From NCBI GenBank assembly GCA_022827055.1, contig JAJDTR010000164.1, forward strand, positions 124,001-188,000: a DNA stretch of 64,000 nucleotides, read 5' to 3'. Source of the stretch: Candidatus Poribacteria bacterium. GTDB lineage: Bacteria > Poribacteria > WGA-4E > JAJDTR01. The position numbers and the translations under genes are program-made. The notes below the pieces were generated by a model. The model did not search any database, had not been told where the DNA came from, and saw only the letters and a list, made by a program, of their open reading frames with translations. Below, piece by piece: positions 1 to 9,809 of the stretch (position 1 is the stretch's first letter; each line of letters starts with the position of its first letter).

Positions 1-136
1 TCCCGCAAATTGCTGAAAAGTTTCCCGGAGAGGCAACACGAAGTAGTGCTTCTCGAATGCACCCTTGTAATTCTCTCTCACTGAATCTATACTCAGCATC
101 GGTTAATTTTGCGCAATTGTACATCGAAGGTTTGTA

Positions 137-222
137 GGAGATCAAGCGAACGAATAGTGAGTGCGATAGAGATCCTTCTCCGAATCGATCAAGCGACTGA
201 ACAAGGAGCGCGATAGGGATCC
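137..222 (+). repeat. Dispersed intergenic repeat, two tandem copies
   Basis: Copy 1 (137-175) and copy 2 (186-222) share the pattern ATCAAGCGA...GAGYGCGATAGRGATCC. The same unit appears at 528-576, 22631-22672, 32401-32484 and, inverted, 37814-37851. The 15 bases just before copy 1 (ATTGTACATCGAAGG, 116-130) also occur at 32369-32383 ahead of another copy, so the mobile or amplified module is longer than the core. Confidence 0.75.
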
Positions 223-527
223 TTACCGGTCGGGAATCGGTGGGAACTCCTCCTACCACTTGCAAAACTTACGCTCCATTTCTGACTCTTAAAAAACGCA
301 ACTTCCAGCAGCGTAGAGTATATCCGTGCATCTATTTGGTTTGACGTTGATTATACCATTTCGATTTAATAAAAGTGCATATGAAGCGTGAAATACATCA
401 TTCACTTTCTCCGTAGGCGGGAATCAGGCGGTCGACAAGGGAGTGACAAAAGGAACGATTAACTGACCGGTTAGATCTAAGGACCGAACAGGATCAAACA
501 ATCGAATAGATAAGCTGAGCGATTAGC

Positions 528-576
528 GAAGAATCAAGCGAATGAATAATGAAGGCGACAGCGATCCCAAGCCGAT
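528..576 (+). repeat. Decayed copy of the dispersed intergenic repeat
   Basis: The segment keeps AATCAAGCGAATGAATAATG and ends GCGACAGCGATCC, matching the family core with several substitutions (GATAGAG changed to GACAGCG). It lies in the same non-coding block as the two better copies at 137-222. Confidence 0.5.
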
Positions 577-883
577 AGTAAATCCAGCAGTGACAGCGAT
601 ACAACTCCGAAAGAAATCTCCTTACCACGCCGACCTTACGCGAAGATAGGGCTTCTTATTCCGCTCCACACAGGTTTATTCTTGATCGACGCAATCAGCG
701 CACTAAAGTCTCAAAGGAATAGTATTATGCCGCGTAGACACAACATATATCGCATTACAATAGTACCTTGTATTAGTTTCGCCATGGATTAGGCTTCCCA
801 CCTGCCCTCACGCACGATTCGAATCCGGACCAAGCCGCAAATTCACGCCAGATCGCAGGAGAATTGAAACAGAATAAATTTGC

Positions 884-912
884 TTGACATGTCGCCGAAT
901 CTGATGTATCAT
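884..912 (+). promoter_or_regulatory. Sigma-70-like promoter, possibly for gltBD
   Basis: TTGACA (884-889) is followed by a 17-nt spacer and TATCAT (907-912), a good match to the housekeeping consensus. It lies about 430 nt upstream of gltB, so it would imply a long leader or drive an unrecognised small transcript. Confidence 0.4.
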
Positions 913-1144
913 CTTATGGAATTTTATTGCGATTCCGCCTCAATCCAGAAGAACATGGCACATCACCACAGGATGTCCCCTTTCTTCCAGCCTTCGCTTA
1001 GTCCAACCATTGAAGCATATCAACGCTGATCTGCGGAATAATGCAAAGTTGCCCCGCACGTCTAGGAATTAGGCATGCTGTAGGGTAAGTGATCTTAGTT
1101 GATTACAAAGGCACTGTTCGAGGGTGAGACATTTTCCCAATTGA

Positions 1145-1180
1145 GAATTGTGACCGGAGAAGGAATTGTGACCGGAGAAG
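1145..1180 (+). repeat. Tandem 18-nt direct repeat
   Basis: Two exact, abutting copies of GAATTGTGACCGGAGAAG (1145-1162 and 1163-1180), followed by GAGAGAAGG. It lies about 160 nt before gltB. It could be a recent slippage duplication or a paired protein-binding site; the sequence does not decide. Confidence 0.8.
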
Positions 1181-1341
1181 GAGAGAAGGTACTAATCGAA
1201 CCCGAAGCGATTCATTTTGGTCAAACTTGCTATTTTACTTACTAAACGGCAGCGTTATACGGCTTCCAAAGTTGTCAAGTACAGCAGTTCTGCTTCTCGC
1301 ATCGGCCAAATCGGCAAACCGGAAACCGTTGAGGAAGTGCA

Positions 1342-4300
1342 ATGCAAACATCTACATACCCGCCAAAGCATGGTTTATACGATCCTGCCTTCGAACATGA
1401 CAGCTGCGGTGTAGGGTTTATCGCAAACATTAAAGGGACGCGCTCGCATCAGATTATCGTAGACGCCGAAAACATTCTGTGTCACATGGATCACCGCGGC
1501 GCACGTGGTGCGGAAGCGAACACCGGTGATGGCGCTGGTATGCTAACAGCGTTACCCTATGAATTCCTAAAACGAGTTGCAACCGAAGACCTAAACGCAG
1601 ATCTTCCGGATTTGGGGAAATTTGCGGCAGGGTTGGTTTTTCTACCTACCGACGAATCAGAGCGGCGGACTTGCAAGGAAACTGTCGAAAAGATTATCGC
1701 CGAACAGGGACAATACCTCATTGGCTGGCGGAGTGTTCCGGTCAATTCCGAGGAAGCCGATATTGGTCCGTCAGCTCGGTCCGTGGAACCGGTTATCGAA
1801 CAGTTATTTGTCAGTGCGCCCGAGCATCTGGACGCCGAAGCTTTTGAACGCCAGCTTTATGTAATCCGTAAACGTGCAAGCCATCAACTGCGTATCAACA
1901 GCAACCTGCGGCAGGCAAAGATGTTCTACGTTTGCAGCTTGTCGAAGAACGTTATCGTTTATAAAGGTCAGATGTTTTCCAGCCAGTTGATGGTCTACTA
2001 TCCCGATTTGACTGCGTCCGATTACAAGTCTCACCTTGCCATGGTCCACTCGAGATTTTCGACGAATACATTTCCTTCGTGGGATCGTGCACAGCCAAAT
2101 CGATTTATGTGCCATAACGGAGAAATTAACACCTTACGAGGAAACACCAACTGGATGAACGCTCGGCAAGGGGTCATGCGAAGTTCTTTGTTTGGAAATG
2201 ACTTGCGAAAGTTGTTTCCAATTATAGAACCCGATTGCTCGGACTCTGGGAATTTCGATAACGCTTTGGAGTTACTGTTGATGATGGGACGTTCCTTACC
2301 TGAGTCGATAGTGATGATGATTCCGGAGGCGTGGGAAAATCATGAATCAATCTCGCCTGCCAAGCGGGATTTTTATGAATACCATTCCTGCCTTCAAGAG
2401 CCTTGGGATGGTCCTGCATCAATCGCGTTCACCGACGGTAAACACATTGGTGCCGTCCTAGACCGAAATGGTTTGCGACCGAGTCGTTACTATGTTACTC
2501 ATGATGATCGCGTAATTATGGCTAGCGAGGTGGGAGTATTGCCGCTGCCGCCCGAGCAAGTGAAGATTAAGGGGCGGCTACAGCCCGGGCGGATGTTTCT
2601 GGTCGATTTTGAACAAGGACGTTTGGTGCCGGACGATGAGCTAAAGCACGAAATCGCCACGTTTAATCCTTACGGAAAATGGCTGGAAAAACAACGCATT
2701 GAGTTAAGCGAACTTCCCAACCAGCAACCAGACGAATGCTACGATTTAGATACATTGTTGGTGCGAATGCAAGCTTTTGGTTACACCGTCGAAACGTTGG
2801 AATTCATGCTTACAGGCATCGTAGAGGCAAAAAAAGATCCGGTCGGATCAATGGGTAACGATGCGGCGTTAGCATGTTTGTCGGACACTCCGCGGTTGCT
2901 TTATGACTACTTTAAGCAACTGTTTGCACAAGTGACGAATCCTGCAATCGATTCCATTCGAGAAGAAATCATCATGACGCTCGAATGTTTTGTCGGTCCC
3001 GAAGGAAACCCATTGGATACGACAGAGTCCCAGTGTAACCGCTTGCATATACCGCAGCCAATACTTACGAATGCGGAACTAGCGGCAATTAAGTATTTGA
3101 ACTATAGAGGATGGCGGTCAAGAGTTATAGATATCACCTATCCAAAGTCCGATGGAGTAGTTGGACTTGAAACTGCATTAGAGCGTGTTTGTGATGAAGC
3201 AGTAATGGCAATTGAAGACGGCAATCAGTTAATTGTTCTTTCCGATCGCAATGTCGCATCGGACCGGGTAGCAATTAGCTCACTCCTCGCTACAGGAGCC
3301 GTACATCATCGTCTAGTGCGAACCGAGAAACGCACACGCATCGGGATTGTGGTAGAAAGCGGCGAAGCTCGTGAAGTTCATCATTTCTGTTTGCTCGTCG
3401 GATATGGTGCCGACGCAGTTAATCCATACATCGCCTTTGAGACGTTGTCCCAATTAAGACGTGATGGAGTATTCGACAGCGAATCCACGGATGAAGAGAT
3501 ACGCTCGTCCTATATTACAGGTGTGTGCAAAGGGATGTTGAAGGTGATGTCCAAAATGGGCATTTCAACACTGGCAAGCTACAAGGGTGCGCAGGTGTTC
3601 GAAGCCGTTGGACTGAACGACGATGTAATCGAGCGGTGTTTTGCCGGTACCGCCAGTCGAATCCAAGGTGTTGGCTTTGACGTGCTCTCCGTAGAAGCCC
3701 TGCGGAGGCATGAACTGGGTTATCCCACACGTGAATCTGTCCATCTATCTGTACTGCCCAACGACGGACAATTCCACTGGCGTAGCGGAGGTGAACAGCA
3801 CTTATACAATCCGGAAACCATCATGGATTTGCAAGTTGCTGCTCGAACGGATAGCGCCGCCGCTTACGAGAGATTTGCGGAGTTTATTGACGATTACCAT
3901 CGCAATAGATGCACATTGCGCGGCCTCCTCACATTCAAAGAAGGAACACCAATACCGTTAGATGAAGTTGAACCGGCGAAGGAGATAGTTAAACGTTTTT
4001 GCACCGGTGCCATGAGTTTTGGCTCAATTTCAAGAGAGACGCACGAAACCCTTGCAATTGCGATGAATCGTTTGGGCGGCAAGTCTAACACGGGAGAAGG
4101 CGGTGAGGATTATGAGCGATTTAATCCCTTGCCAAATGGCGATAGCAAGCGATCTGCAATTAAGCAAGTAGCGTCGGGGCGGTTCGGAGTAACTTCGTGG
4201 TACTTGACGAATGCAAATCAGCTTCAAATAAAGATTGCCCAAGGTGCAAAACCCGGAGAAGGCGGCGAGTTGCCAGGCCACAAAGTCAACGAGGAGATTG

Positions 4301-5886
4301 CGGCGACACGACACACCACCCCGGGTGTTGGACTCATTAGCCCACCTCCACATCACGACATTTATTCTATCGAAGACTTGGCGCAGCTTATCCACGACTT
4401 GAAGAACGCCAATCCATCAGCGCGGATTAGCGTCAAATTGGTATCCGAGGTAGGTGTCGGAACAATTGCAGCCGGCGTCGCCAAGGGGCACGCCGACCAT
4501 ATCTTGATTTCCGGTCATGAGGGGGGCACTGGAGCTTCACCATGGACATCCATTATGCACGCGGGGTTGCCGTGGGAATTAGGGATTGCGGAAACACACC
4601 AGACATTAGTGTTGAACGATTTGCGTTCCCGCGTGCGGCTGGAAACGGATGGTAAGTTGATGACTGGGCGCGATGTTGTCATTGCAGCCCTTCTGGGCGC
4701 CGAGGAATTTGGCTTTGCGACAGCACCATTGATTACGCTAGGTTGTATTATGATGCGGAAGTGTCATTTGAACACGTGCCCGGTAGGGGTTGCAACCCAA
4801 GACCCGGAACTCAGAGCGAAATTCACCGGCAAACCGGAGCATGTTGTTAACTATTTCTTCATGGTTGCGGAAGATGCACGAAATATCATGGCTGAACTTG
4901 GCGTCCGAACAATTGATGAACTGGTTGGTCGTGTTGATATGCTTGAGGTCGACAAGGCAATTGCACATTGGAAAGCTAGGGATTTGGACCTGACAAGCAT
5001 TCTCACACCTGCAAAGAAACTTCATCCGGGAGTTGAAGTCTTTTGCACCATTAAGCAAGATCACGGTTTGGAACACGCATTGGACAATGAACTGATTCGT
5101 TTGGCTAGACCTACATTGACGCGCGGTGAGAAGGTTGCCATTAATCTGCCTGTTCAGAACACAAATCGGGTCGTTGGCACGATGCTTAGCCACGAAGTAT
5201 CAAAGGCATACGGTTTTGAAGGGCTAGCCGAAGATACAATCCATATTAAACTCAACGGATCTGCGGGGCAGAGTCTGGCAGCTTGGCTAGTTCCCGGCGT
5301 CAGCATTGAATTGGAAGGCGATGCAAACGACTACACAGGCAAAGGACTGTCCGGCGGAAAACTGATCGTATACCCGCCTAAAAACTCAACCTTCAAACCT
5401 GAAGATAACATTATCATCGGAAATGTCGCGCTGTACGGTGCCATTTCAGGTCAAGCATATTTCCGAGGAATGGCGGCAGAGCGGTTTGCTGTTCGCAATT
5501 CTGGCGTACACGCGGTCATTGAAGGGGTCGGAGACCACGGCTGCGAGTACATGACGGGTGGACGAGTAGTTGTTTTGGGGCTGACCGGGCGCAACTTTGC
5601 TGCAGGCATGTCTGGAGGCATTGCATACGTCTGGGATGTTGATGGTCAATTTGACACGCGATGCAACCTCGGTATGGTTGAATTGGAGAAGATTGAAACC
5701 GATGCGGAAAGCGCTGAATTGCGAAATCTGATTGGACTCCATTATCGTTATACGGGGTCAAGTGTCGCGAAGCATATCCTTGACGACTTCGAAACTTACG
5801 TGCCGAATCAATTCGTGAAGGTCATGCCAACCGATTACAAACGAGTACTTCAGGAGCAAATGCAAGGACACTCGGAGACAGCTTAG
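1342..5886 (+). CDS. gltB: Glutamate synthase (NADPH) large subunit
   Basis: The large subunit takes the amide of glutamine and adds it to 2-oxoglutarate, giving two glutamates in cytosolic ammonia assimilation. At 1514 residues it has the usual bacterial length. The start follows GAGGAAG (1331-1337), and the 21-residue propeptide puts the catalytic Cys22 (SCGVGF) at the mature N terminus, as in the family. An N-terminal class II amidotransferase domain is followed by the central domain, the FMN/2-oxoglutarate synthase barrel, and the C-terminal GXGXG beta-helix. The 3Fe-4S cluster cysteines are visible as C1135, C1141 and C1146 ([12 protein letters not shown]). gltD follows after 49 nt in the same direction, so the two subunits are very probably co-transcribed. 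Confidence 0.98.
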   Translation: MQTSTYPPKHGLYDPAFEHDSCGVGFIANIKGTRSHQIIVDAENILCHMDHRGARGAEANTGDGAGMLTALPYEFLKRVATEDLNADLPDLGKFAAGLVFLPTDESERRTCKETVEKIIAEQGQYLIGWRSVPVNSEEADIGPSARSVEPVIEQLFVSAPEHLDAEAFERQLYVIRKRASHQLRINSNLRQAKMFYVCSLSKNVIVYKGQMFSSQLMVYYPDLTASDYKSHLAMVHSRFSTNTFPSWDRAQPNRFMCHNGEINTLRGNTNWMNARQGVMRSSLFGNDLRKLFPIIEPDCSDSGNFDNALELLLMMGRSLPESIVMMIPEAWENHESISPAKRDFYEYHSCLQEPWDGPASIAFTDGKHIGAVLDRNGLRPSRYYVTHDDRVIMASEVGVLPLPPEQVKIKGRLQPGRMFLVDFEQGRLVPDDELKHEIATFNPYGKWLEKQRIELSELPNQQPDECYDLDTLLVRMQAFGYTVETLEFMLTGIVEAKKDPVGSMGNDAALACLSDTPRLLYDYFKQLFAQVTNPAIDSIREEIIMTLECFVGPEGNPLDTTESQCNRLHIPQPILTNAELAAIKYLNYRGWRSRVIDITYPKSDGVVGLETALERVCDEAVMAIEDGNQLIVLSDRNVASDRVAISSLLATGAVHHRLVRTEKRTRIGIVVESGEAREVHHFCLLVGYGADAVNPYIAFETLSQLRRDGVFDSESTDEEIRSSYITGVCKGMLKVMSKMGISTLASYKGAQVFEAVGLNDDVIERCFAGTASRIQGVGFDVLSVEALRRHELGYPTRESVHLSVLPNDGQFHWRSGGEQHLYNPETIMDLQVAARTDSAAAYERFAEFIDDYHRNRCTLRGLLTFKEGTPIPLDEVEPAKEIVKRFCTGAMSFGSISRETHETLAIAMNRLGGKSNTGEGGEDYERFNPLPNGDSKRSAIKQVASGRFGVTSWYLTNANQLQIKIAQGAKPGEGGELPGHKVNEEIAATRHTTPGVGLISPPPHHDIYSIEDLAQLIHDLKNANPSARISVKLVSEVGVGTIAAGVAKGHADHILISGHEGGTGASPWTSIMHAGLPWELGIAETHQTLVLNDLRSRVRLETDGKLMTGRDVVIAALLGAEEFGFATAPLITLGCIMMRKCHLNTCPVGVATQDPELRAKFTGKPEHVVNYFFMVAEDARNIMAELGVRTIDELVGRVDMLEVDKAIAHWKARDLDLTSILTPAKKLHPGVEVFCTIKQDHGLEHALDNELIRLARPTLTRGEKVAINLPVQNTNRVVGTMLSHEVSKAYGFEGLAEDTIHIKLNGSAGQSLAAWLVPGVSIELEGDANDYTGKGLSGGKLIVYPPKNSTFKPEDNIIIGNVALYGAISGQAYFRGMAAERFAVRNSGVHAVIEGVGDHGCEYMTGGRVVVLGLTGRNFAAGMSGGIAYVWDVDGQFDTRCNLGMVELEKIETDAESAELRNLIGLHYRYTGSSVAKHILDDFETYVPNQFVKVMPTDYKRVLQEQMQGHSETA

Positions 5887-5935
5887 ATTTTCCGCTAAAT
5901 CTTGCAAGTCGAGCTAGTATTGAGGAAGTCAATAT

Positions 5936-7435
5936 ATGGGTAAAGCGACAGGATTCATCGAGTACAGCCGGAAAAAGAGTCACGATCGACCGCCCGGAGA
6001 ACGCATCAAAGATTTCAATCTTTTTCATCTCACACTTGATGAAGAAGAGCGCAGAAATCAGGGAGCACGTTGTATGGATTGTGGCATCCCGTTTTGCCAA
6101 TCTGCCACAGGCTGTCCAATCGACAACTTGATACCCGAATGGAACGATTTGATCTACCGTGGCATGTGGAAGGAGGCCTTGGACCGGCTTCATAAGACAA
6201 ACAATTTCCCCGAATTCACGGGATTAACATGCCCGGCGCCGTGCGAAGGAGCCTGTTGTCTCGGTATAATCGATCCGGCAGTAACCATCAAAGACAATGA
6301 ATATGCAATCGTCAACCGTGGTTTTGAGGAGGGTTGGATCCAGCCTACTCCGCCTCCGACGCGGACCGGAAAAACGGTTGCCATCATCGGATCGGGACCG
6401 GCCGGACTTGCGGCTAGCGATCAGTTGAACAAGGTCGGTCACAAGGTAACCGTGTACGAACGAGCCGATCGCATCGGTGGTCTGTTGACGTATGGGATTC
6501 CCAACATGAAATTGGATAAACGAATCGTTCAACGTCGACTCGACCTTATGGCGGACGAGGGTGTTGAGTTTGTAACCAACGCCAATATAGGCGTTGATAT
6601 CGACATAGATACTCTGCGCCAAGAGTTCGATGCGATTGTGCTTGCGTGCGGTGCGACCCACCCACGTGATTTACCGGTTCCCGGGCGGGAACTTGAAGGA
6701 ATTCATTTCGCCGTGAAATTCCTGCATCAAAATACCAAGAGCCTGCTGGATTCTAACTTTGAAGATGGACAATTCATTTCCGCTAAGGACAAGCACGTAA
6801 TCGTGATTGGCGGCGGAGACACAGGCAACGACTGTCTCGGAACATCAATGCGCCACGGTTGCAAGAGCCTGACCAACTTCGAGATTCTTCCCGAACCACC
6901 TGTCGAACGTGCCCCTAACAATCCGTGGCCGGAATATCCTAGAATCTACCGTGTAGACTATGGTCATGAGGAAGCAGCTCATGTATTCGGTAGAGATCCG
7001 CGTGAGTTCTGCATAGTGACAAAGGAATTTGTCGGTGACGGAAACGGTCGTGTCAAAGTCGCGCACACCGCGCGCATTGAATGGGAAAAGGATGACGCGG
7101 GAAGGTTTCAGATGAAAGAGATTCCCGGAAGCGAAGAGGAATGGCCCGCCGACCTTGTATTCCTCGCAATGGGCTTCCTTGGTCCGGAGGAAACGCTTGT
7201 CAAGCAGTTTGGTTTGGAGACCGATGAGCGATCAAATATGAAAGCAGAGTACGGACGATTCGCTACGAGCGTTGATGGCATTTTCGCGGCTGGAGATTGC
7301 CGACGTGGCCAATCGCTTGTCGTATGGGCGATTGCCGAAGGCCGCGGTGCGGCGCGCGCCGTGGATGAATACTTGATGGGCTCTTCCGACCTCCCGATTC
7401 CAGGTGTGTCGCTTTCGGACATGAGTGGCACATAA
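5936..7435 (+). CDS. gltD: Glutamate synthase small subunit
   Basis: The 499-residue FAD/NADPH subunit passes electrons from NADPH through Fe-S clusters to GltB. The N-terminal cysteine set (C46, C49, C54, C60, in [10 protein letters not shown]) and a second set ([10 protein letters not shown]) form the ferredoxin-like domain. The FAD-binding GSGPAG motif lies near residue 151 and the NADPH-binding GGGDTG motif near residue 290. The [14 protein letters not shown] block near the C terminus is typical of the family. GAGGAAG sits 7 nt before the ATG. Gene order gltB-gltD is the common arrangement, and the operon ends at the terminator at 7463-7494. Confidence 0.98.
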   Translation: MGKATGFIEYSRKKSHDRPPGERIKDFNLFHLTLDEEERRNQGARCMDCGIPFCQSATGCPIDNLIPEWNDLIYRGMWKEALDRLHKTNNFPEFTGLTCPAPCEGACCLGIIDPAVTIKDNEYAIVNRGFEEGWIQPTPPPTRTGKTVAIIGSGPAGLAASDQLNKVGHKVTVYERADRIGGLLTYGIPNMKLDKRIVQRRLDLMADEGVEFVTNANIGVDIDIDTLRQEFDAIVLACGATHPRDLPVPGRELEGIHFAVKFLHQNTKSLLDSNFEDGQFISAKDKHVIVIGGGDTGNDCLGTSMRHGCKSLTNFEILPEPPVERAPNNPWPEYPRIYRVDYGHEEAAHVFGRDPREFCIVTKEFVGDGNGRVKVAHTARIEWEKDDAGRFQMKEIPGSEEEWPADLVFLAMGFLGPEETLVKQFGLETDERSNMKAEYGRFATSVDGIFAAGDCRRGQSLVVWAIAEGRGAARAVDEYLMGSSDLPIPGVSLSDMSGT

Positions 7436-7462
7436 CTCAAACCTATATACAAATCCAAGCAC

Positions 7463-7494
7463 AAAAAAAGGCAGCCAAATAGCTGCCTTTTTTT
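7463..7494. terminator. Bidirectional Rho-independent terminator
   Basis: The stem GGCAGC (7470-7475) pairs with GCTGCC (7482-7487). It is flanked by seven A on the left and seven T on the right. It sits between the convergent gltD and exbD genes and should stop transcription from both sides. Confidence 0.9.
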
Positions 7495-7520
7495 GCGTCT
7501 ATGTGTGTTTCAAAGTAGAA

Positions 7521-7940
7521 TCAAGTCTCTTCTGAAACCGCTAGAGCGATCTCCTGCCCTTCTGGCTTGCTAAAACGCTGCTTCGCACGTTCCATAACAT
7601 CTATCACGACCCCGTGCTCCGCACGTTTGTCCGCCTTGATAATCAGCGTACTAATTTTGTTTTCGTTCGCTGCCAAAAACAGATCTAGATCTTCAAGGGT
7701 TAGCATTTCCTGATCGTCCACCGATAAACGCCCATCTTGACTAATAAAAACATTGTACTTCTTTCGCGGGAATTCATGCTTGGTAGCTGAATCTGGCAGA
7801 TTCACTGAAAATGGCGGCGGGATACGCATAATCGCCGAAACCATAAAGAAGATCAAAAGCAGAAACACACAATCAATCATCGGTGCCATCGGGATATCTT
7901 CATCTTTGTCTTTCGCTCTCCGATTTCCACCTGAAGCCAT
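7521..7940 (-). CDS. exbD: ExbD/TolR-family proton channel protein (second copy)
   Basis: This 139-residue protein has the ExbD layout: a short charged cytoplasmic N terminus, one membrane segment (PMIDCVFLLLIFFMVSA, about 18-36, with the conserved Asp of the proton path), then a periplasmic domain. ExbD proteins work with an ExbB/TolQ channel to pass proton-motive force to periplasmic or outer-membrane partners. AAAGGAG lies 8 nt before the ATG. It is the last of three co-directional genes: TolQ fusion, exbD, exbD, with only 30 nt to the neighbouring exbD. The pair may form a heteromeric ExbD assembly. Confidence 0.93.
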   Translation of the reverse strand: MASGGNRRAKDKDEDIPMAPMIDCVFLLLIFFMVSAIMRIPPPFSVNLPDSATKHEFPRKKYNVFISQDGRLSVDDQEMLTLEDLDLFLAANENKISTLIIKADKRAEHGVVIDVMERAKQRFSKPEGQEIALAVSEET

Positions 7941-7970
7941 ATTTAAATCTCCTTTCCTAATCGATCACGA

Positions 7971-8426
7971 CTATTCTCGCGCTACAACTGCAAAGCCTAT
8001 TTTATCAATACCCGCTTGTTTCGCCCTATCCATAATCTGGACAATTTGCTCGTGCAGAACCTTCCGCTCCGATTGAATAATCAGCATGTTCTTCGCTTCC
8101 TCAGTCGCGTTGATGAATCGACTAAACATCTGTTCAATCTCGACGACTTCGTCGTTCAGAACCATGATTCCCTCTCGCTGACCGTCTGTCGGGTTAGCAA
8201 TTCTCACAATAAGCCCTTTGGGTTTTTCGGTATTCGGTTTACCTGGTGGAGGTAGCTGAACCCGAATTCCCGGCATTGGCGAGAACGTGGTCGAAACCAT
8301 GAAGAAAATCAAAAGCAGGAACACACAATCAATCATCGGCGCCATACTGAGAGTTGGTGCTTTCCTCTCTCTAAGTCTTGTGGAAAGCAATGTCTGTTTC
8401 TTCACGCTGGTTGCTACCTGCTGCAT
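7971..8426 (-). CDS. exbD: ExbD/TolR-family proton channel protein (first copy)
   Basis: The ATG at 8426 was chosen over a longer frame because AGGAGGTGT lies just before it (8431-8439 on the opposite strand). This gives 151 residues. The membrane segment contains SMAPMIDCVFLLLIFFMVST, nearly identical to the downstream ExbD, followed by a periplasmic domain that is otherwise quite different. It probably joins the upstream TolQ-like channel to form an energy-transducing complex. The gene is separated from the channel gene by about 130 nt holding a strong hairpin. Confidence 0.93.
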   Translation of the reverse strand: MQQVATSVKKQTLLSTRLRERKAPTLSMAPMIDCVFLLLIFFMVSTTFSPMPGIRVQLPPPGKPNTEKPKGLIVRIANPTDGQREGIMVLNDEVVEIEQMFSRFINATEEAKNMLIIQSERKVLHEQIVQIMDRAKQAGIDKIGFAVVARE

Positions 8427-8494
8427 TATGACACCTCCTTTCAGACAGATGACAATTCCGAACCGCAATCATCTGAAACGCTGTCTGATGTAAT

Positions 8495-8540
8495 CCTTGT
8501 TGGGAAACTATTTTTTGGAAAAGACAGATTCCCAACAAGG
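8495..8540 (-). promoter_or_regulatory. Intercistronic hairpin between TolQ fusion and exbD
   Basis: CCTTGTTGGGAA (8495-8506) pairs perfectly with TTCCCAACAAGG (8529-8540), a 12-bp stem with a 22-nt loop. No T tract follows on the minus strand, so this is probably not a simple terminator. An mRNA stabiliser or partial attenuator that lowers exbD relative to the channel gene is a reasonable reading. Confidence 0.6.
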
Positions 8541-8553
8541 CATTGGCGTAATA

Positions 8554-9558
8554 CTACGCACCCTCTTGGCCAAGAACAAGTTGATTGACGATCTCTGTTG
8601 AAACCTGACCAATCTCAAGCACATACCTATTGACCCAGCTATCAAACAGCTGGTAGAAGATCAAGCAAGGAATGGCGATGGTGAGACCTGCCGCCGTTGT
8701 CAACAACGCCTGAGAAATACCTCCCGCCAATTGTTGCGGGTCTCCGGTACCTTCCAAAGCAATTGTCGTAAACGCGTTAATCATACCGGTAACGGTACCC
8801 AGCAGACCAAACAGTGGTGAGACAACTGCAATTGTACCGAGCACTGGAAGGTTCTTTTCCAGTTCCGGAGTCTCGAGCAATTCCGCTTCCTCGATGGCTT
8901 CTTGGATCTCGTCCTTCGTGATTTCGCGTTCTTCAATTTGCGCCTGACTATACCTCAACAATCCTGCTTTCAAGACGTTAGCAAGCGGTCCACCGGCATC
9001 CTCACATGTAGAAACAGCTTCCATAATGTTCTCATTGCGAAGGGAGTCTGTGATGCTCGCCATGAACTGTTCCGCGCCGATTTTTGACCTGGCACGGGCG
9101 AAAGTAAAGAATCTTTCAATAATGAACGTCAGAGCTGTAATAGAACAGAGCGCCAGTGGCCAGAAGACAAATCCCATTTTTTGAAAGAAGGTAACGATGT
9201 TGTCCTTCTTGGTCATTTTCAGCGGAAAATACCTGTCACCGCCGGCAACCACGTTTACAGGTTTACCCACTCTGTCTCCGTAGCCGTCTTTATAGATACT
9301 GATAAAGTATCTACCGGTAGGTAGATTTGTAATCTCGTATTCCCCGGCATCATCTGTCGTTCCCTTGTATTCCGTTCCGGCAACATCTTTGATAATCACC
9401 TCAACTCCCGGGATAGGAGCTCGAGCGGTAGTTGTATCTTCAATCGTTCCGCGTACCGTACCGCCGCCACCGGACACATCTGCCTCTTGGGCAACAGAAA
9501 TAACGCTACCCATCGCCAAGAGAATCGCAATAGTTAAAATCGAACTCAACCTCTTCAT
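8554..9558 (-). CDS. TolQ/ExbB-type proton channel fused to a carboxypeptidase-regulatory-like domain
   Basis: The 334-residue protein begins with a signal peptide (1-23, ending near VAQEA). A carboxypeptidase-regulatory-like beta-sandwich follows, about residues 30-117, with GTIEDTTTARAPIPGVEV and NLPTGRYFISIYKDGYG. A membrane segment comes next (about 130-150, FVFWPLALCSITALTFIIER) and then the MotA/TolQ/ExbB domain with two more membrane helices (about 238-260 GLLGTVTGMINAF; about 285-307). Normal ExbB proteins lack this exported sandwich domain, which would sit in the periplasm and might bind peptidoglycan or an outer-membrane partner. AAAGGAGG lies just before the ATG. Two exbD genes follow. 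The homologous N-terminal part recurs without the channel domain at 21873-22361. Confidence 0.9.
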   Translation of the reverse strand: MKRLSSILTIAILLAMGSVISVAQEADVSGGGGTVRGTIEDTTTARAPIPGVEVIIKDVAGTEYKGTTDDAGEYEITNLPTGRYFISIYKDGYGDRVGKPVNVVAGGDRYFPLKMTKKDNIVTFFQKMGFVFWPLALCSITALTFIIERFFTFARARSKIGAEQFMASITDSLRNENIMEAVSTCEDAGGPLANVLKAGLLRYSQAQIEEREITKDEIQEAIEEAELLETPELEKNLPVLGTIAVVSPLFGLLGTVTGMINAFTTIALEGTGDPQQLAGGISQALLTTAAGLTIAIPCLIFYQLFDSWVNRYVLEIGQVSTEIVNQLVLGQEGA

Positions 9559-9748
9559 ATTTGCCTCCTTTTAATTGGACAAAATTTTCAGAACACTTAT
9601 GCAAGTAGTTGGTACTTTATCCCAATTTTCTTTCTAGAGTAGGCGGTTTCGCTTTAAGATTTCGCCCTTCTAGCCTGAACTCCCCCATCTGCCAAGCGAG
9701 ACGCGCCTATAAACACCTGCATCTCTGAGAAGTTGCGGCTGGAATCAA

Positions 9749-9791
9749 GAAAAATGCTCTCCCCTCAGCCGGTCATGACAAAGGGGAGAGC
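9749..9791 (-). terminator. Rho-independent terminator after the large outer-membrane gene
   Basis: GCTCTCCCCT (9756-9765) pairs perfectly with AGGGGAGAGC (9782-9791), a 10-bp stem. On the minus strand the stem is followed by ATTTTTC. It lies 19 nt past the stop of the 1113-residue gene. Confidence 0.85.
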
Positions 9792-9809
9792 GTAGAGAAA
9801 AGCAGTGTT

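Larger units (their letters stand above)
1..1341. other. Long intergenic region upstream of gltB
   Basis: No convincing gene is seen here. The small frame at 1217-1414 overlaps the gltB start and has no family features. The region holds two neighbouring copies of the dispersed GGATC-ended repeat (137-222), a decayed copy near 528-576, a promoter-like TTGACA/TATCAT pair (884-912) and a tandem 18-nt duplication (1145-1180). Short open frames are broken throughout on both strands. A long gltB leader or a small RNA is possible but not shown. Confidence 0.6.

Noticed and set aside
811-826. GATTCGAATCC T-loop-like sequence suggesting a tRNA
   Set aside because: No matching stem, anticodon loop or acceptor stem can be built around it.
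1217-1414. Open frame overlapping the gltB start
   Set aside because: No family features; overlaps a firmly supported gene in another frame.
4738-5193. 151-codon frame antisense to gltB
   Set aside because: Shadow of conserved coding sequence; no motif or ribosome-binding support.
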